A stretch of DNA of 64,000 bases from contig JAIVEN010000006.1 of assembly GCA_026686845.1 (NCBI GenBank), positions 30,674,501-30,738,500 of the forward strand, read 5' to 3'. Every line of letters starts with the position of its first letter. The stretch's first letter is position 1. The stretch is from Adenanthera pavonina (taxonomy: Eukaryota > Streptophyta > Magnoliopsida > Fabales > Fabaceae). The notes beneath the pieces were generated by a model, which was given only the letters and a program-made list of their open reading frames with translations, was not told the DNA's origin and did no database searches. Shown here in pieces: positions 61,435 through 64,000 of the stretch. The position numbers and the translations under genes were made by a program.

Positions 61435-62167
61435 TGTAGGCTACAAATAAAAATTTGTTAGAGTAAAAATAATCCGAGCTGTGCACAAGGACACTGTCCT
61501 TGAGAGTTATTTCGCCATAAGACGGCACTCCCCAGGATTGAACGGACTTTTCTGCAATAAGCAGGAACCAGAACAGTGAAAACTAAACCCAGAAGAATTC
61601 AGAGAGGAAGAGAAGAGCTCCGAAGATGTCCGTGAGCTTGGTGTGCTGAACTTCTGGTTAAGCCTCTCTATTTATAGGCGCCAGAAGCAGATGAACGTTG
61701 GACCTCCCTTAATGACATTAATGAGAACGTTTTGAACGTTGGGCGGTTTCCGACAATCAAATTAAAAAAAAATAATAATGGTTAATTAAGGATAGGAACG
61801 GACGACCAACGTTACAAAACATTTACACCATGAACTCATAACCGAAGCCTTAAAAACATGGATTTTCTGGAAGACTATTTAAATTCCTTTTATTTTCTAA
61901 AATATAATTTCCGGCAAACGGCAAAAAAGTGTCCAACCCTGGGTATATTTTCACGCGCAGGGGGGGGAAATCGACGGATTTCAACTGAGTTGGCCCAGTT
62001 TTGTCTGGTTTTTGTGCGCGCGAGCCCATTCTCTTTCCAGGCCCATTTTGCTCATCCATAATCACATGTTAATATTTATACTCTTTGGTCTTCATTTATT
62101 TGAGCAATGTGGGACCTCTTTTTTTTCTCTCTTTTCCTTTTGACACACACACATGTATTCTCTAACA
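61435..62167 (-). mobile_element. 5' LTR of element E, 733 bp
   Basis: On the minus strand it starts TGTTAGAGAATACATG and ends GTAGCCTACA, only 12 bases before the gag ATG. The TATA box (minus TATAAATA) is at 61669-61676. Plus- and minus-strand frames near 61850-62065 lie within the LTR and are not genes. Confidence 0.92.
61669..61676 (-). promoter_or_regulatory. TATA box of the E 5' LTR
   Basis: The minus strand reads CCTATAAATAGAGAGG, a good plant TATA box conserved in both LTRs (other copy 56467-56474). It probably drives element RNA toward lower coordinates. Confidence 0.6.
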
Positions 62168-62172
62168 TGTGG

Positions 62173-62511
62173 AACTGTTCTCGCGGTCGTGGACAAGGAC
62201 AATGACCTTTGTGAGTGGGAATCCTAGAGAATTATTGACGTCATCATAAAATTTCATACTATTTCTGGTGTTATTTTTCTCATGTACTATCCCTGTGATA
62301 ACAAATTTCTCAATTTAAGATGTTGTTATTGGTATATAGTGCAAGTTTTTTATTTGTTGAGTAGGATTATCTTTCTTATTAGATGAGTTGATATATACAA
62401 ATCCAGACTAGGAACCACATGAATAAAAGCTCTCTCAAAAGCAATTTTATTTATGTACAAGACTTAGACATGAGATTTTATTGAAGAAAAAGCAAAAAGC
62501 ATCATACCACG
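62173..62511. other. Interval right of E, no gene
   Basis: About 340 bases without a supported frame or repeat. The first 60 bases ('ttctcgcggtcgtggacaagg') are richer in GC than their surroundings, but no product is recognisable. Confidence 0.4.
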
Positions 62512-62760
62512 TTGGTCTTAGTGAAAGAGATTAGGATTGCTTAAATATAATATCTCTTGTTTTAAAATCATGTGAATGTAAAAGATATTTTTGGAAGAAC
62601 TTCCTCCATCTAAAGCAAGACACAGCTCTATCCCAATTAGTCAAAGTGTAAAGTGAGGATCAGATATCGGACACTTTTAGCCAAAAAAAAAAAAGCACCA
62701 TGCTACCACCACCACTAATTTTTACTTTATTGATCACTTAAAAATCCATATATGAATATT
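62512..62760 (+). repeat. SINE-like unit, copy 1
   Basis: Aligns with 63170-63400: shared blocks are 'ttggtc.taatg/agtg', 'tgtaaaagatatttttggaagaacttcc.ccat', 'atcagat' and an A-run followed by 'gcaccat'. Similarity goes past the A-run into 'ttattgatcactt', so the two copies may be a local duplication rather than two insertions. The head resembles a worn tRNA-type promoter. Confidence 0.5.
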
Positions 62761-62796
62761 TTTTTAAAAAAAAAGTAGAAATAAGGTTGATTATTT

Positions 62797-62863
62797 AGAA
62801 ACAATCAAAGATTGTGTTTTATCAGAAAAAAAAAAAGAAAAGAAACAATCTTTGATTGTTTCT
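62797..62863. repeat. Inverted repeat with 18-bp arms
   Basis: AGAAACAATCAAAGATTG (62797-62814) pairs perfectly with CAATCTTTGATTGTTTCT (62846-62863). Each arm also contains its own short palindrome. The loop is 31 bases and A-rich. Confidence 0.8.
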
Positions 62864-62869
62864 TATATA

Positions 62870-63173
62870 CTCCCTTTGATTCTATATATAGGGCATTTTG
62901 CTTTAATCCTAAAAATAAGATTCTTTATATTATGCAATGTAGTATTTATTATGCATTTCCATAAAATACTCATATTTAATATATCCCAAAGAGATAGAAA
63001 AATAGATTAAATAAGAGTAATTTTAGAAAAATGTTATGATTTTTGGAAAAATTAAGGTAATTAAGTAACTTTAACTCACATTCTTAATCTACGTGATTCA
63101 ATTAAAAGAGTTTTATATTAAAGATTAAATGGAATAATTTAAAGCTTTTCAAGAAAAATAGAAGTAAAGGGCA
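62870..63173. mobile_element. MITE-like stretch (Stowaway-like), diverged
   Basis: It begins CTCCCTTTGATTCTATATATAGG after TA. Near 63158-63173 'atagaagtaaagggca' is roughly the inverse (about 12 of 16 positions pair). The interior is AT-rich and non-coding. It separates the two SINE-like copies. The right end is uncertain. Confidence 0.45.
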
Positions 63174-63400
63174 TTGGTCCTAATGGATGAGTTAAAGTAG
63201 CATAAATATGATGTCTCGAATTTGAAACTGTATAAATGTAGAAGATATTTTTAGGAGAGCTTTCCCCCATTTGAGGCCTAACGTGGTTCTATATAGATTA
63301 ATTGAAATCTAAAGTGGTGGCTAAATATCAGATGATTTAAAAAAAAATAAAAAGCACCATATCACCACTACAATAATTTTAATTTATTGATCACTTTATA
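63174..63400 (+). repeat. SINE-like unit, copy 2
   Basis: Contains 'gatgtctcgaatttgaaac' (63211-63229), a plausible RNA polymerase III B box, then 'gagctttcccccatttgaggcctaacgtgg', wording I associate with plant tRNA-derived SINEs, and an A-run at about 63339-63353. It aligns with 62512-62760 in the same orientation. Confidence 0.5.
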
Positions 63401-63743
63401 CATCACATGTGAGAATGTATATTCACTTTATACATCCAATGAAGCGGGCTTGCAGGAGATGCTTCATTCTACATCCATTATTGGCCCAAATAAATTGGGT
63501 TATGTGACAACTAATAGCTATTTAAACAAGGCACCAAAGTTTTCTCGAATGTATATTCCTATCTCTTTAAACAAGACAGCGAATTTGCTTGCTAAATATT
63601 GTCACGGAGGAATAAGTCGTATGCTTTGGGTTGCGAATCCACCACTCTCCTCTTTTATTCTTATGTTCAATTTCATGCTACTGGATGTAGTCAAGAAGTA
63701 TGTTGATTGTACCATTATGATGTATGATCTATATTTTTCTTGA
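63401..63743 (+). pseudogene. RNase H-like fragment, probably from a LINE
   Basis: The 118-codon frame whose ATG lies at 63387 has, in its second half, PKFSRMYIPISLNKTANLLAK, followed by a CHGG turn and W...NPP. This resembles the last helix and tail of plant LINE RNase H domains (R-S-A-N-x-x-A-D-x-L-A-K then W..PP). Here the Asp of the A-D pair is Asn. The upstream RT is absent, so this is a 3'-end scrap, as 5'-truncated LINE insertions often are. No poly(A) is evident beyond the A-run at 63764. Confidence is moderate. Confidence 0.4.
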
Positions 63744-64000
63744 ATGGAATATTTGTTTTCTGCCAAAAAAAAAGTCACTTCCTAATATGAGAATTGAGAA
63801 GTATTATATGTTCTTCGTGTTGTTGGCCGAAAAAAAAATTGTACATGTCATTTAATATAGCATTAAGTGTTAATTATATTTATTTATATTTAAAAGCCAA
63901 TTAATTCATATAAACAAACATACATTCAAATAATTCCAAATGCACAAAAAAGGGCATACGTGTTGTCCATCAGTGTGTTTTTATACAAAGGAGAGAATTT
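63744..64000. other. AT-rich window end, no gene
   Basis: No frame, repeat boundary or RNA gene is recognisable in the last 257 bases, apart from two A-runs (63764 and 63831). Confidence 0.4.

Larger units (their letters stand above)
56233..62167 (-). mobile_element. Ty1/copia retrotransposon E, 5935 bp, target duplication TGTGG
   Basis: LTRs at 56233-56962 and 61435-62167 flank a minus-strand gag-pol. The perfect duplication TGTGG (56228-56232 and 62168-62172) fixes the LTR edge at TGTAGGCT rather than at the more obvious TGTTAGAG 21 bases inside. The LTRs differ at about 6% over 250 bases by eye. Coding order is gag, protease, integrase, RT, RNase H. The frames are broken by a handful of stops and shifts. 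It is a different copia lineage from B, C and D: smaller LTRs, no third frame, a different gag. Lineage perhaps Tork-like, not certain. Confidence 0.92.

Overview
The window is a stretch of plant (angiosperm, probably dicot) nuclear DNA made almost entirely of transposable elements. It is AT-rich. Its long reading frames all carry retrotransposon domains: gag zinc knuckles, copia-order protease-integrase-RT-RNase H, and one Ty3/gypsy integrase tail. I found no intact host gene, no rRNA or tRNA gene and no CRISPR array. The species cannot be fixed from the sequence. Stop codons, frameshifts and deep nesting point to old, silenced repeat-rich chromatin.

Layout. 1-1400: truncated LTR of a ~3 kb TGTAACA...GTTACA family. 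1401-6446: minus-strand Athila/Tat-like gypsy remnant, split by a solo LTR (2853-5766, target duplication GGATG). 6447-11541: truncated minus-strand SIRE-like copia element (D). 11542-12174: gypsy leader-like fragment. 12175-16071: truncated 3-kb-family LTR, split by a 1.7 kb solo LTR (13927-15619, AAATA). 16072-18062: minus-strand SIRE-like LTRs, one apparently inside another. 18063-19141: no gene. 19142-21684: another 3-kb-family LTR.

21772-50825 is a nested stack readable base by base from 5-bp target duplications. Solo LTR X (ATTTG) received solo LTR Y (23495-26355, CCTAT/ACTAT) and solo LTR Z (27478-50747, CAAAA). Z received SIRE-like copia element B (28971-50106, GTTTG). The 3' LTR of B received a second SIRE-like element, C (39959-49313, GAAAC). 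B and C both have gag, pol remains and a third frame downstream of pol (the position called env-like in SIRE elements). C has lost about 2.85 kb of pol, which fuses gag to the end of RNase H. The visible LTR divergence (roughly 5% in B, under 2% in C, judged by eye on about 240 bp) agrees with the nesting order.

50826-56227: a diverged dispersed repeat, the longest 3-kb-family solo LTR (51412-54890, TAATT) and a Stowaway-like MITE (55179-55441). 56233-62167: an almost complete minus-strand copia element E (TGTGG) with two ~730 bp LTRs and a nearly continuous but broken gag-pol. 62168-64000: a duplicated SINE-like unit flanking a MITE-like stretch, then a LINE-type RNase H scrap.

No element here looks autonomous. 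What the window offers is structural: a dated nest, a gag-RNase H deletion derivative, LTRs built from reiterated complementary motifs, and an LTR family present only as LTRs.
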